A DNA stretch of 64,000 nucleotides, taken from the NCBI GenBank assembly GCA_030426685.1, contig JAUHYC010000004.1:109403-173402 (forward strand), in the 5' to 3' direction. The DNA is from Alphaproteobacteria bacterium. Lineage in GTDB: Bacteria > Pseudomonadota > Alphaproteobacteria > Rhodobacterales > Rhodobacteraceae. The translations under genes were made by a program, and so were the position numbers. The notes beneath the pieces are model-generated. The model worked only from the letters and a program-made list of their open reading frames with translations. It ran no database searches and was not told where the DNA came from. Below, one piece after another: positions 1 to 8,542 of this stretch. Numbering within the stretch: position 1 is the first letter of the stretch; every line of letters begins with the position of its first letter.

Positions 1-421
1 TCAGTACGGCGTTGATCCCGGCCTTGATTTCCAAGAACGCGTCATGGTGGCCGTTGGAAAACCCTGATCCGAACAACTCTCGGGTTAGCGCGAAACTGAC
101 GATGATCTTTTTGCCCTGAGGCATTTCCGAAAAACGTAGCTGATCCCCTAGACGAGCCAGAAACAGGATGATGTCGGCCGCTTCGAAACGCGCCAGCAGT
201 TCGGATGAAAGATGCGGTTTGTCGGGATTGAATCCCACATCCACCGCCTCGACAGAGAGTCCCATGGATCGCGCGACCCCAGAGACGATGTCGACACTGT
301 CCGCATCAAAATAGCCAAATTCTGGTGGTTCATATGCGATCAGCAGCCGGTCACCAGCTGAGGCACGGGCGCAATTCATCAGCAGATTGCGTGCACCACG
401 CTCCGGCGTTATGTCGGACAT
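1..421 (-). CDS. M29-aminopeptidase-like protein, 3' end outside window
   Basis: The reverse-strand frame is open from an ATG at 419-421 to the window edge, 140 codons, so the C-terminus is missing. A strong ribosome-binding site (GGAGGAGAGG) lies directly upstream of this ATG, which fixes the start. The visible part has an amphipathic N-terminus, the segment ASAGDRLLIAYE and alternating strand/helix segments. It resembles the first domain of M29-type metallopeptidases and the related 2,5-dihydroxypyridine dioxygenases. The metal ligands that would decide this lie beyond the window, so the enzyme class is only a guess. The gene is transcribed divergently from the LysR gene, with under 100 bp between start codons. 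The two may therefore share an operator and be linked to the Rieske oxygenase beyond it. Confidence 0.6.
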   Translation of the reverse strand, partial: MSDITPERGARNLLMNCARASAGDRLLIAYEPPEFGYFDADSVDIVSGVARSMGLSVEAVDVGFNPDKPHLSSELLARFEAADIILFLARLGDQLRFSEMPQGKKIIVSFALTRELFGSGFSNGHHDAFLEIKAGINAVL

Positions 422-502
422 CCACCTCTCCTCCGGTGTTCTTCCTGCAAAGGTTACGCGTGAGCGGGTGGCCCAATCCATTTGAAAGTAATAATGGCTG
501 GC

Positions 503-517
503 ATTAGGGTAACTAAT
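503..517. promoter_or_regulatory. LysR-type box (T-N11-A dyad) over the regulator's own ribosome-binding site
   Basis: The arms ATTAG and CTAAT are exact reverse complements separated by 5 bases, giving the T-N11-A pattern of LysR-family sites. The dyad ends at the ATG at 518 and includes the AGGG that would serve as its ribosome-binding site. It lies in the short gap between two divergent genes. Binding here would repress the regulator itself; this is inference from position and symmetry. Confidence 0.4.
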
Positions 518-1447
518 ATGATTGTAAATCTGCCCTTCTCCGCCCTGCGCGCCTTTGAGGCAGTTGTCCGCCATTCCGGGTTTTCGACTGCCGCTGCCGA
601 ACTGGGTGTCAGTCAAAGCGCTGTCAGCCAGCATGTGCGCACACTCGAAGAATGGTTGGGCCGAGACCTGCTGGTGCGTGGAGCACGGCAATCGCGCCCA
701 ACGCGCGAGGGCGAACAGCTTGCCCTTGCGATATCGGAAGGCTTGGGGCGAATTTCAGATGTTTGCACCCAGTTGCGGGATAAAACCCGCAACGACCGAA
801 CCATCGTAATTTCGTGCCTGCCGGGTTTTGCCTTCAACTGGCTTTTCCCACGTCTGTTGCACTTTGATCTGGCCCACCCGGACCTGTCGATTTCGATCGC
901 CACTGACACCGGATTGAGCCCATTTTCCGGGGCGGATGCCGATGTTGGTATTCGATATGGGGTAGGGGATTTCGCTGGTTATCAAGTTGATCTTCTCATG
1001 AGCGAACGGTTGTTCCCGGTTTGCGCCCCATCCTTGTTGCCCGATCTGAAGGGGGTCGAGGATCTGGCGAGGCATACCCTGTTGGTCGATGAAAACCTGC
1101 ATCATGGCGCTGCTAGCCCGACATGGGATTTCTGGGCTCGACAATGTGGTGTGATCTTGCCCGCACCCATGCGGACGCGGCGGTTGGGGCAATCGAATAT
1201 GGTCGTGCAGGCGGCGATTGAGGGTCTGGGCGTTGCCCTCGGGCGAGAACCATTGGTTATTGACATGCTGAGCGATGGGCGTCTGGTTCGGCCATTTCCT
1301 GAGATGACGCAGTCGCCTTTGTCTTATTGGCTGGTGCGACCGCAAGAGACCAAAGACAGCCCGAAAGTTGGTGAATTTCTGCGCTGGATTCAATCAGAGG
1401 TGAACGCGCAACCGGACGTTCCCCCTCCGGCCACCATTGGAAATTAG
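518..1447 (+). CDS. LysR-family transcriptional regulator (GcvA-like)
   Basis: This is a 309-residue LysR-type regulator. The N-terminal winged helix-turn-helix begins with LPFSALRAFEAVVRHSGF and contains the recognition segment ELGVSQSAVSQHVRTLEE, as in the GcvA-like branch. The remaining ~210 residues form the periplasmic-binding-protein-like effector domain. I chose the ATG at 518 because GcvA-like proteins start about five residues before the LPxLxALRAFE motif. In-frame TTG (482) and ATG (494) starts would add only an atypical leader. It lies between a divergent M29-like gene and the Rieske oxygenase gene 96 bp downstream, the usual position for a pathway regulator. The effector cannot be deduced. 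Confidence 0.88.
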   Translation: MIVNLPFSALRAFEAVVRHSGFSTAAAELGVSQSAVSQHVRTLEEWLGRDLLVRGARQSRPTREGEQLALAISEGLGRISDVCTQLRDKTRNDRTIVISCLPGFAFNWLFPRLLHFDLAHPDLSISIATDTGLSPFSGADADVGIRYGVGDFAGYQVDLLMSERLFPVCAPSLLPDLKGVEDLARHTLLVDENLHHGAASPTWDFWARQCGVILPAPMRTRRLGQSNMVVQAAIEGLGVALGREPLVIDMLSDGRLVRPFPEMTQSPLSYWLVRPQETKDSPKVGEFLRWIQSEVNAQPDVPPPATIGN

Positions 1448-1543
1448 TCTGACTTATATGTGCCATTACCAAAGTGACATAGTACGGGACGCAGTTGTTG
1501 CGCATACTGGCATAAGCCATCGGATGATATGGAGAGCAATCCA

Positions 1544-2593
1544 ATGTACCTGAGAAACTGCTGGTATGTCGCCGCCTGGAGCAAGGATATCGGCCGTGAA
1601 TTGAAGGGCGAGACTTTTCTGGGCGAGAAGGTTGTGCTCTACCGGCAGCAGGATGGCACTCCGGTAGCGCTGGAGGATGCCTGCCCGCATCGCAAGTTGC
1701 CGTTGTCGAGCGGGAATCTGAAGGGTGATCTGGTAGAATGCGGTTATCACGGTCTGACCTTCGACTGCTCGGGCAAATGTATCGACAGCCCCACCCAGCG
1801 CGGCATGACCCCGCGTCGGGCGGTGGTCAGATCCTACCCCGTGGTTGATCGATATCGTATGCTCTGGATCTGGATGGGTGATCCTGCATTGGCCGATCCG
1901 GACAAGATCTTCCCGGTTATGAATTTTGATGATCCCACCTGGGGCCTGACAGATGGTGGCGTGATGGATATCAACTGCCACTATCTTTGGGTTTGTGACA
2001 ATCTTCTGGATCCCAGCCATGTCGCCTGGGTTCATGTATCCTCTTTTGCCGGGGCGGGCACGGATGAAGAGCCTCTTAACATTGAAAAGACAGATTGCGG
2101 GGTGATCGTATCGCGCTGGATCGAGAACAAGCCGCCATCCCCCTACTATGCCAATCTTGTAGCGTTTGAGGGTGATTGCGACCGGCTGCAGCATTACGAG
2201 ATGTGCCTGCCCGCCATCGGTCTGAACAAATCCATCTACACTCCCGTTGGCACGGGAGGCTACGACAAAGAGCCGGTTGATGAGACATTCATCAACATCT
2301 CATACAACTTCATGACTCCAATCGACGAAGATCGAACCCGGTATTTCTGGTTCCAGCATCGAAACTCAGACCCCGACAATCAGGAAATGTCAAAATTCAT
2401 GAATGATGGGGCCTACATGGCCTTTAACGAAGACCGGGAGGTTCTGGAGAAGGTTCATTTGGGCATGAAATATGCCACGACGCCCCATATCGACCTGGGG
2501 CTTGACGCAGGCGCAAAACAGTTCCGCCGCATATTGGACCGGGCCATCGAGGCCGAAGCGCTGGCCCCAGATGACATCGTCAGGCAAGCTTGA
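1544..2593 (+). CDS. Rieske oxygenase alpha subunit, vanillate O-demethylase (VanA) type
   Basis: This 349-residue protein is the terminal oxygenase of a Rieske non-heme iron system. The Rieske [2Fe-2S] ligands are visible as CPH (Cys47, His49) and CGYH (Cys66, His69). The mononuclear iron site shows NLLDPSHVAWVH, the D-x2-H-x4-H signature of VanA-like O-demethylases and ring hydroxylases. The start MYLRNCWYVAAW is typical of VanA proteins and has GGAGAG seven bases upstream; an ATG at 1529 would overlap that site. No reductase (VanB-like ferredoxin/FMN protein) is adjacent, so electrons must come from elsewhere or from genes outside the window. The substrate is unknown; a methoxylated or N-methylated aromatic is plausible for the family. 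Confidence 0.88.
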   Translation: MYLRNCWYVAAWSKDIGRELKGETFLGEKVVLYRQQDGTPVALEDACPHRKLPLSSGNLKGDLVECGYHGLTFDCSGKCIDSPTQRGMTPRRAVVRSYPVVDRYRMLWIWMGDPALADPDKIFPVMNFDDPTWGLTDGGVMDINCHYLWVCDNLLDPSHVAWVHVSSFAGAGTDEEPLNIEKTDCGVIVSRWIENKPPSPYYANLVAFEGDCDRLQHYEMCLPAIGLNKSIYTPVGTGGYDKEPVDETFINISYNFMTPIDEDRTRYFWFQHRNSDPDNQEMSKFMNDGAYMAFNEDREVLEKVHLGMKYATTPHIDLGLDAGAKQFRRILDRAIEAEALAPDDIVRQA

Positions 2594-2697
2594 GAATTGG
2601 GCTCAGATCTGCCCTCATCCAAACGTGCCATCAGTTGGGTCACATGGAACTGGTTCGCCCGGTTCAGGCTGTTTTTTCGGCGTCATTTGGTTGTGGT

Positions 2698-5433
2698 TCA
2701 ATCGATCTGCAGGGGGCTTTGGCGGCTGATCATTCTGATCACCAAAGGTACATGATCCGAGATGTCGGATACGAAATCTGCAACGCTTTTGTCCAACCGA
2801 ACAATTGCTGCGTCGTCACCGCTGATCTCTGCGAGGGTCACGTCATCAGACACCACGATGTGATCTATCAACGACCGATGCCTCGGCCCGACATAGGAAA
2901 GCGCATTTTCATCTGCGTCATCGCTTGTCAGCGCGATCAGATCAGGTGCTTCGGTTAACGCGTTCAGGACGTCGGTGTTCAGTGTTTCGTTCATGTCACC
3001 ACCGAGGACGACGGGCAGGTTTTCCGAGGCGCGAATATCCTCAATAACTTCGGCCAGAATATTCGAAGCCAGCCGTCGGCGCGACCGGCTTTGGGGATCT
3101 CCAAATGCTTTCAGGTGAACCGCGATCATGATGAACTCGACTGCGGGATCTTCGTGGGTTTCGCTTGTCACAATCTTGTTGTTGATCTTGACCCGGGCGA
3201 TCATGGGACGGCGGGGAAAGGCGCTGTGGCCGGACGCGGTTTCGGCAATCCAGGCATCTCGATGGCGATTCAATATGTCCTGCGCGATTGTAACTTCGGT
3301 TGTCGAACTATCAAACAGAACCGCCAGGTCCTGGCTGCCGCGTACGTTCAGGTATTTGAAATCATAGCTGTAGCCGAGGTGTTGCAATGCAAGGGTCACG
3401 CGTTCCATGGCGCCGCGTTGTACCTCTACAAGACCGATGGCATCGAGTGACAAATGTGCCAGAACTTTGGCCACCTGATCGATCCGTGTATCTGAAATGC
3501 GGTCATTGAAATGTTCGATATTCCAGAATCCCACATCCGCAAATTCATGCGATCCACGGTACTCGGGTATCTCCACCTCGTGTACATTGGCCCCGATGAC
3601 ACCCGTGATGTCAAAGAACCCAAGATGCGGAGAAGTGTCCGGGATGGTCGAAAGCAGCTCATGCAAGCGGTTGGAGGAGCCTTCATTGGTTGCGGACAGT
3701 GCCACGAGATGTGAAACGATGGCGGCTATTCTCACGCCTTCGTTTGTGGTGGTCCCATCCGCTTCAAACCAGCCGGCGTGATGCAGCGCAACCAGATCCC
3801 ATTCATTGTTGAAGACGGGTGAACCCGATGATCCCGGTTCAGTATCCGTGGTGTACCAAACGACTTTGTCCTTGACGCGTTTGACCTTGTTGTCATGCAG
3901 CGCGACCTCTTTCTTCCGGCCACGAGGATGCTGGACGATGTTCACCCTCTCGTTCCGCGTGACGGTTGCAGGGCTGCGCAAAAGTCCGATCGGTTCTATC
4001 TCGGATACTGCCGAGGGATCGCAACCGACGATGGTGAAATCAAGCTCAGCTGATGTAACAAAGAAGCGGTCGGGTTCAAGCGTTACGGTCAGGCTGGCAG
4101 ACTCTTCTTCAAAGTCGAACTCCGCCAGCGCATCTCGGGCTTCCTCCACCGAAGCAATGACGTGGTTATTGGTCATGATGAATCCGCGCTGACCAACCAA
4201 AAACCCAGATCCGGAGCCGCCCGGCAAGTTGATCTTGCAAACCGCTCTGGCGCGGGTATCCCCCCGGCTTAGGAAATATGCCGGCAGAAAGTCAGCACCG
4301 CCCGAAATCTTCTCGAAATGGTCCGAAATCTCGCGCTCGATCTCGCGTCGCGTTCCTTCCTTGGCGGTGGGGCTGAGTGGCTTGGACAACAATTCCCGCC
4401 CGCGATGATCAACCAGAGCCCTGAATTCAGATGGGTCCAGATCCTTGGCCGACGAAATCATGGCCTCCCGGCCCGGCGAAAGCGGTTCTGCAGGCTTGCG
4501 CAGACTTTCCGGCCCTGAGAAAAGATGACCGATCAGATCTCGGTGCCGGTTTGCGACCTTCTCAAATCCGTGCCGATCAGGGTGCAACTCATCATACCAT
4601 TCATCAGCGCCGATCGCGTTCGTGCAGTTGACACGATGGACGTTGCCGGAAAACTCGTCGGTCAGATCAACAAGACCCGCATTAAAGCGATTAATCATGA
4701 CCCGCACGATGGCTGCCTGAAGGCCAGTATCCTCAATGCCAAGATCGGCCATCGGCCGCCCCAGCCACTTGCCCCGATCCGGTATCGCATAATCATAGCC
4801 GTGGCAGAGGATCTTTAGCGAAGGAAACTCCGCAGTCAGACTTGTAAAAATCTGCCGCATGATCCCGAGCACCTCATTGAGGCGCGCAGCAAAATTGTGG
4901 TTTGGGTAATCCTCGGGGTTTCGCGCTGGATCGAAAGGGTGCAAGGCGGTGGCAAGCCGACCGTCCCCCAGCAGATCATTGCCGCCGCCGCTGAGCATGA
5001 ATACATGCGGGTTCTCGGCCCGGATCGCATCAAGTATTTCGTCCTGAGCGAGCATCGCCGACACAAGATCGCCAGCCGCCCCGAGACTGAATATGGCATA
5101 GTCATCAAAAAGGTGATCAATCGTGTCTCTGATCAGAAAGGGATACTGAAACCAGGAATCGCCTTCCGATACGACCTTAAGCCCGGTCCAGCCGTCTTCG
5201 ATCTTACGGCGGTACTTCCGCTGTCTTCGCCGTTTTGACCAGGCATTGAGCGAAGTCATTGCTGCGTCAGCTTCGAGCCCCTGATCGTCAACCAGTTCGG
5301 GATTGATAATTACCCTTGGCGCGAAGGCCGGTGGCGCATCCCTGTCTTCCAGTAAGTATTTGGCGATTTCCTCATCCGAAACCGTTTCATCCATAATCAA
5401 TTGACGGAGGTCGTTCAGAGAAATCTTAGGCAT
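2698..5433 (-). CDS. Triple fusion: SGNH esterase - trypsin-like protease - EEP nuclease/phosphatase
   Basis: This single 911-residue frame has GGAGGGC seven bases before the ATG. Residues 1-50 form a short helical module (LNDLRQLIMDETVSDEEIAKYL) of unknown role. Residues ~85-305 are an SGNH/GDSL hydrolase: EGDSW (Ser93), Gly121, GGGND (Asn152) and DELH (Asp281, His284). Residues ~395-590 are a chymotrypsin/V8-like protease: TNNHV (His424), ELDFT (Asp465) and PGSSGSP (Ser536). Residues ~630-900 are an endonuclease/exonuclease/phosphatase domain: FWNIEHF (Asn638), LVEVQ (Glu670), His773, GGDMNE (Asp813, Asn815), LIDHI and SDHVP (Asp893, His894). All three active sites look intact. There is no signal peptide or membrane segment, so it is probably cytoplasmic. 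Its biological role is unknown; multi-enzyme fusions with trypsin-like proteases are known from bacterial conflict systems, which is an inference here. Confidence 0.9.
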   Translation of the reverse strand: MPKISLNDLRQLIMDETVSDEEIAKYLLEDRDAPPAFAPRVIINPELVDDQGLEADAAMTSLNAWSKRRRQRKYRRKIEDGWTGLKVVSEGDSWFQYPFLIRDTIDHLFDDYAIFSLGAAGDLVSAMLAQDEILDAIRAENPHVFMLSGGGNDLLGDGRLATALHPFDPARNPEDYPNHNFAARLNEVLGIMRQIFTSLTAEFPSLKILCHGYDYAIPDRGKWLGRPMADLGIEDTGLQAAIVRVMINRFNAGLVDLTDEFSGNVHRVNCTNAIGADEWYDELHPDRHGFEKVANRHRDLIGHLFSGPESLRKPAEPLSPGREAMISSAKDLDPSEFRALVDHRGRELLSKPLSPTAKEGTRREIEREISDHFEKISGGADFLPAYFLSRGDTRARAVCKINLPGGSGSGFLVGQRGFIMTNNHVIASVEEARDALAEFDFEEESASLTVTLEPDRFFVTSAELDFTIVGCDPSAVSEIEPIGLLRSPATVTRNERVNIVQHPRGRKKEVALHDNKVKRVKDKVVWYTTDTEPGSSGSPVFNNEWDLVALHHAGWFEADGTTTNEGVRIAAIVSHLVALSATNEGSSNRLHELLSTIPDTSPHLGFFDITGVIGANVHEVEIPEYRGSHEFADVGFWNIEHFNDRISDTRIDQVAKVLAHLSLDAIGLVEVQRGAMERVTLALQHLGYSYDFKYLNVRGSQDLAVLFDSSTTEVTIAQDILNRHRDAWIAETASGHSAFPRRPMIARVKINNKIVTSETHEDPAVEFIMIAVHLKAFGDPQSRSRRRLASNILAEVIEDIRASENLPVVLGGDMNETLNTDVLNALTEAPDLIALTSDDADENALSYVGPRHRSLIDHIVVSDDVTLAEISGDDAAIVRLDKSVADFVSDISDHVPLVIRMISRQSPLQID

Positions 5434-5654
5434 GAAAGTGCCCTCCAGTATCTGCGAAATGGGTATTTGCGGTGCATCGCTGCGCCACGATCAATGGGGA
5501 ATAGATACCACAAAACAGTGCCAAACTCACGATATGATATAAGAATTTAGCAGCCCGCTCTTATCGGAAGACGCAACTCAATCACTTGTTCAGAACCGCT
5601 GCGCGATCCGTCCAGACAGAATACTGGTGGGACTTGAACCTCGGTCGGCGCCAT

Positions 5655-6674
5655 TCAGACCGTAATGGACGAGATGCCCCCGGCGAATGAGGCGAGTATC
5701 GGTGCGGCCAGTGCAAATCCCGCGCGCAGGAAATCTCCGGTACCTTCTTTCAGCCCGTGCGATTTCTTCCAACCCTCGACATCAAAGCTGTTTTCGGGCT
5801 TTGCACCCTTGCTGGCGGCCCGCGACAGTTTTTTGACCCTGCCGTCAAGGATCAGGGCAACCGGTAGATAGAAACTCAACATCAGCAGGCAAAAATACGT
5901 TCCGGTGAACAACGCCGAAGCGGTCACAAGTGAGCTGTAATCACCTTTTGCAGACTCTGAGATCAAGGGCAGGGGCCAGTACATCCAGCTTGATGCAAAA
6001 AACATGCCGAAGGTCAGAATGAGGCTGGTCAGGTAAAGCTGTTGCCGCATCTGCTGCAGGCTCCGGCCTAACGCGTCAGCGGTTTCTTCGACCGTTTCGC
6101 TGTCACCTGTCGCAAGACACAGGATCATGCCCGCGATCAGTGCACCGACAGAAAGCCCGGCGAGCGCGTTTACAATGTCCAGCACCCGTCTGAACATGGT
6201 GAAAACCGGGATTTCTCCGCATCGGCCCAACAACCAGAAATCGTCAGGGCCAAGACATCCCGGCAATGTCCCTTTGGACAAAGCCGTTTCAAAGACCTCT
6301 TTGCCGACCTGATGATATATCTGAGGCGTGCTCGCCGTCACGTATTGCTGTATCGTAGGCAGCAAGGCCAACCCAAAGACGGCCAGAGTGGTCGCGATGG
6401 CAGCTATTCGCGTGTCCCGTTCCATTGGGCGCATCAGGTTGCGGGCCAGCACTGCGACCGCCAGAACGGCGAGCGAGGCAAAAAACCAAGAAGCCGCAAG
6501 AAATCGATAACGCCCAACCGCTTCCAGCCAGGTGTCTTTGTTCTGCAGCACATCAATCGGTACATTCAGGTCTTTTGGCATCAGATGCGCCTGCATCACT
6601 TCGTGAATGACGAAGATGAGCACCGGCAGCAACGCGATGGAGAAATAACGCAGTTCTACTCGACGGTTAGACAC
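5655..6674 (-). CDS. Polytopic membrane protein of unknown function
   Basis: This 339-residue protein has about six or seven hydrophobic segments, roughly at residues 11-31, 60-78, 89-107, 170-192, 212-230, 245-275 and 315-335. Charged loops separate them, notably around residues 195-210 and a basic stretch near 280-300. I recognise no family motif. A loop between residues 110 and 165 with two cysteines (GCLGP, GRCGE) may be extracytoplasmic and disulfide-bonded. The gene lies upstream of, and on the same strand as, the triple-domain fusion with a 221-bp gap. It is divergent from the orphan operon at 6933-9966, so it could be a membrane partner of either. The function remains open. Confidence 0.75.
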   Translation of the reverse strand: MSNRRVELRYFSIALLPVLIFVIHEVMQAHLMPKDLNVPIDVLQNKDTWLEAVGRYRFLAASWFFASLAVLAVAVLARNLMRPMERDTRIAAIATTLAVFGLALLPTIQQYVTASTPQIYHQVGKEVFETALSKGTLPGCLGPDDFWLLGRCGEIPVFTMFRRVLDIVNALAGLSVGALIAGMILCLATGDSETVEETADALGRSLQQMRQQLYLTSLILTFGMFFASSWMYWPLPLISESAKGDYSSLVTASALFTGTYFCLLMLSFYLPVALILDGRVKKLSRAASKGAKPENSFDVEGWKKSHGLKEGTGDFLRAGFALAAPILASFAGGISSITV

Positions 6675-6932
6675 GCCCGACCTCTTGCGTTGCTGAAGCT
6701 CTTACCAAAATCCCTAGCACAAAACGGGCGTGTCGGCACCTGCCAAGGTCCAGTTCGCCTTTGATGCTAGACAAATTGACGATCGATCATGCGATTTGTC
6801 GGCGCGTTCTGGCAAGAACCACCCGTACCGCCGCAAGCACAAACTACGCCCGCCTGAGAAGGTGCATTTCTGAAATCAGCCATCTTGTGATAGGGTTACA
6901 CAAGCCTACAGGCTCAAGATGCCTGGCACGGA

Positions 6933-7658
6933 ATGGCCAATACCGGCGCACATACTTCTGGCAATGAAGCCTCTGAAAAGTCAGAGGCTCTCATCCTCTA
7001 CACGCGCAGTGCGGGGGATGCAGGGCGGGCTGAAGCCGTAGAATCCGCACCAAAGAGCAGCCAGACGGGTGCCTGGTTTGCCGAGTTGCTGATGTCGCTG
7101 ATCAAAACCTCAGTCGCCTTCTTTCTGGCCTATCTGCTGGTGCAGAGCGTCGAACTTGATCTGAAACGAGCACAATTCACAGCTGATGCGGCAGATAAGC
7201 TCAAGTCTTATGTGATCGATCTGAACAGCCCGGAACTTGCAGACAACTCTGAAAAATCCAGAGCGACTGCGCTTGCCCTAGGAGGGTTTGGCAGCGTTGC
7301 AGCCTATCCCCTCGTGCAGTTCATTGAACATGGGAACGAGTTCCAGATCGGATGGGGAAAGCTGGGGCTGGAGCAGGCGGGACTGATTACAAACGATGCC
7401 ACTTGCGATGTCATCATTCGCGTCATTGACGATCCGACAGAAACCTTCAAATGGCGCACACGCAAGGCCGTGGCAGAAATCGCGGGCTCAGTGGCTTGCC
7501 GGGGCGCGGTGGGCCCCTTGGAACGATTGAGCGCGAACTTGACTGCTGCCGGGGTGCCATTGGGCGTGCAGGGAGATTTCGAGGAGGTGATTCAAACGGC
7601 GCTGAAACAGATTGACAGAGCCAACCAGAGGGCACGGCCATGGTGGAAGTTTTGGTGA
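6933..7658 (+). CDS. Single-pass membrane-anchored protein with HEAT-like helices
   Basis: This 241-residue protein has a polar N-terminal ~45 residues and one clear transmembrane helix at about residues 50-72 (LIKTSVAFFLAYLLVQSVEL). The following ~165 residues are helical, with short repeated units (ATALALGGFGSVAAYPLV, RKAVAEIAGSVACRGAVGPL) that look like degenerate HEAT or ARM repeats. The tail WWKFW is strikingly aromatic. I do not recognise the family. It is the first gene of a three-gene operon: its 3' end overlaps the next start by 19 bp. The ribosome-binding site is weak. Its start is 258 bp from the divergent membrane-protein gene, an interval holding the likely promoters. Confidence 0.7.
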   Translation: MANTGAHTSGNEASEKSEALILYTRSAGDAGRAEAVESAPKSSQTGAWFAELLMSLIKTSVAFFLAYLLVQSVELDLKRAQFTADAADKLKSYVIDLNSPELADNSEKSRATALALGGFGSVAAYPLVQFIEHGNEFQIGWGKLGLEQAGLITNDATCDVIIRVIDDPTETFKWRTRKAVAEIAGSVACRGAVGPLERLSANLTAAGVPLGVQGDFEEVIQTALKQIDRANQRARPWWKFW

Positions 7659-8542
7659 AGCATTTTCCCGATACTGACAGCCAGTCGTGGCTGATGAAAA
7701 CCGTCTTTGCTGGCCTTGCTGCAGTGTTTTTTATGGGACAACCGGCGCATGCAGCACTTCAAGGGTGCCCGGATGAGGCCGCTACGAATGACAAACTGCT
7801 GATTGGCTCGATGGATCACGTACGCACAATCAGCGAACGGAAACGGCGCGCTTTGCTTGCGGCGTTCGAGATGCATTTTGACCAGGCCGACGCGTCACTG
7901 GGCTCGCTTGCTAAGGTCATTTACTGTCCGCAACGGCAGATGCGAGACCCGAACAACTACGACGCCAGCGTGACCGGCGTGCTCAATGATGAGAGAGTGC
8001 TGCTGGAGGTCGGGGCCCGGGTCAGCGGAGAGGATATAATCGTCGCTTACGTCGTCATTCCGCTTCGCCACTACGAATACCACAATGCCCAGCCTCCGCG
8101 CATGCCGGGCTATCACGAAGCGCTTTATGAGCAGGCACGGATTGAGACGGGGTTGGCGGATCTGTTCCGCGGAAATGCCGAACTGCGCCTGCTGGCTGCG
8201 CTGGCGCTTGGTCTGAGGCATGAAAAGGCAGCCGAGGCGACCCAGGCTCAAGAGCGCAAGACGATGCTTTTGCGCGCGCGCGCGTTCTATTGCGACGCAA
8301 TCGGCACGCTTGAGGCCGCTCGACCAAGACCTGACTTTCTGGGCCTGGAGCAGGCTGAATGGGAAGCTCTGGGTGATTTCGCCCATGCGGGTGCCGAACG
8401 TGTCTATCAACAGACCATCACCGATTTCGGTGATCAGAGCACGCTTCCGATACTTCAGGAAATTCGCGGCACCAGCGACACGGTCAGCGGGGTTTGCGTG
8501 GACCCGCTGCCCACTGGCGCCGACGGTGGTGGAGGCCAGTGA
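7640..8542 (+). CDS. Predicted exported protein of unknown function
   Basis: This is a 300-residue frame. A signal peptide is visible from the internal Met19 (MKTVFAGLAAVFFMGQPAHA, cleavage after AHA), so either the ATG at 7640 gives a long n-region or the true start is the ATG at 7694. The frame upstream of 7694 is open and AGAGGG precedes 7640, so I keep 7640 with reservation. The mature part has two early cysteines (GCPDE, YCPQR) and two later ones, suggesting disulfides, and a helical C-terminal half reminiscent of tetratricopeptide repeats. It overlaps the preceding gene by 19 bp and the next by one base (TGATG), so the three are translationally coupled. No family is recognised. Confidence 0.72.
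   Translation: MVEVLVKHFPDTDSQSWLMKTVFAGLAAVFFMGQPAHAALQGCPDEAATNDKLLIGSMDHVRTISERKRRALLAAFEMHFDQADASLGSLAKVIYCPQRQMRDPNNYDASVTGVLNDERVLLEVGARVSGEDIIVAYVVIPLRHYEYHNAQPPRMPGYHEALYEQARIETGLADLFRGNAELRLLAALALGLRHEKAAEATQAQERKTMLLRARAFYCDAIGTLEAARPRPDFLGLEQAEWEALGDFAHAGAERVYQQTITDFGDQSTLPILQEIRGTSDTVSGVCVDPLPTGADGGGGQ

Noticed and set aside
5615..5645. Reverse-strand GGTTCAAGTCCCACCAG looks like a tRNA T-arm and 3' end.
   Set aside because: The flanking bases cannot form the T-stem, and there is no D-arm, anticodon arm or acceptor complement upstream, so it is not a tRNA. Even a tRNA remnant or attachment site is unsupported.
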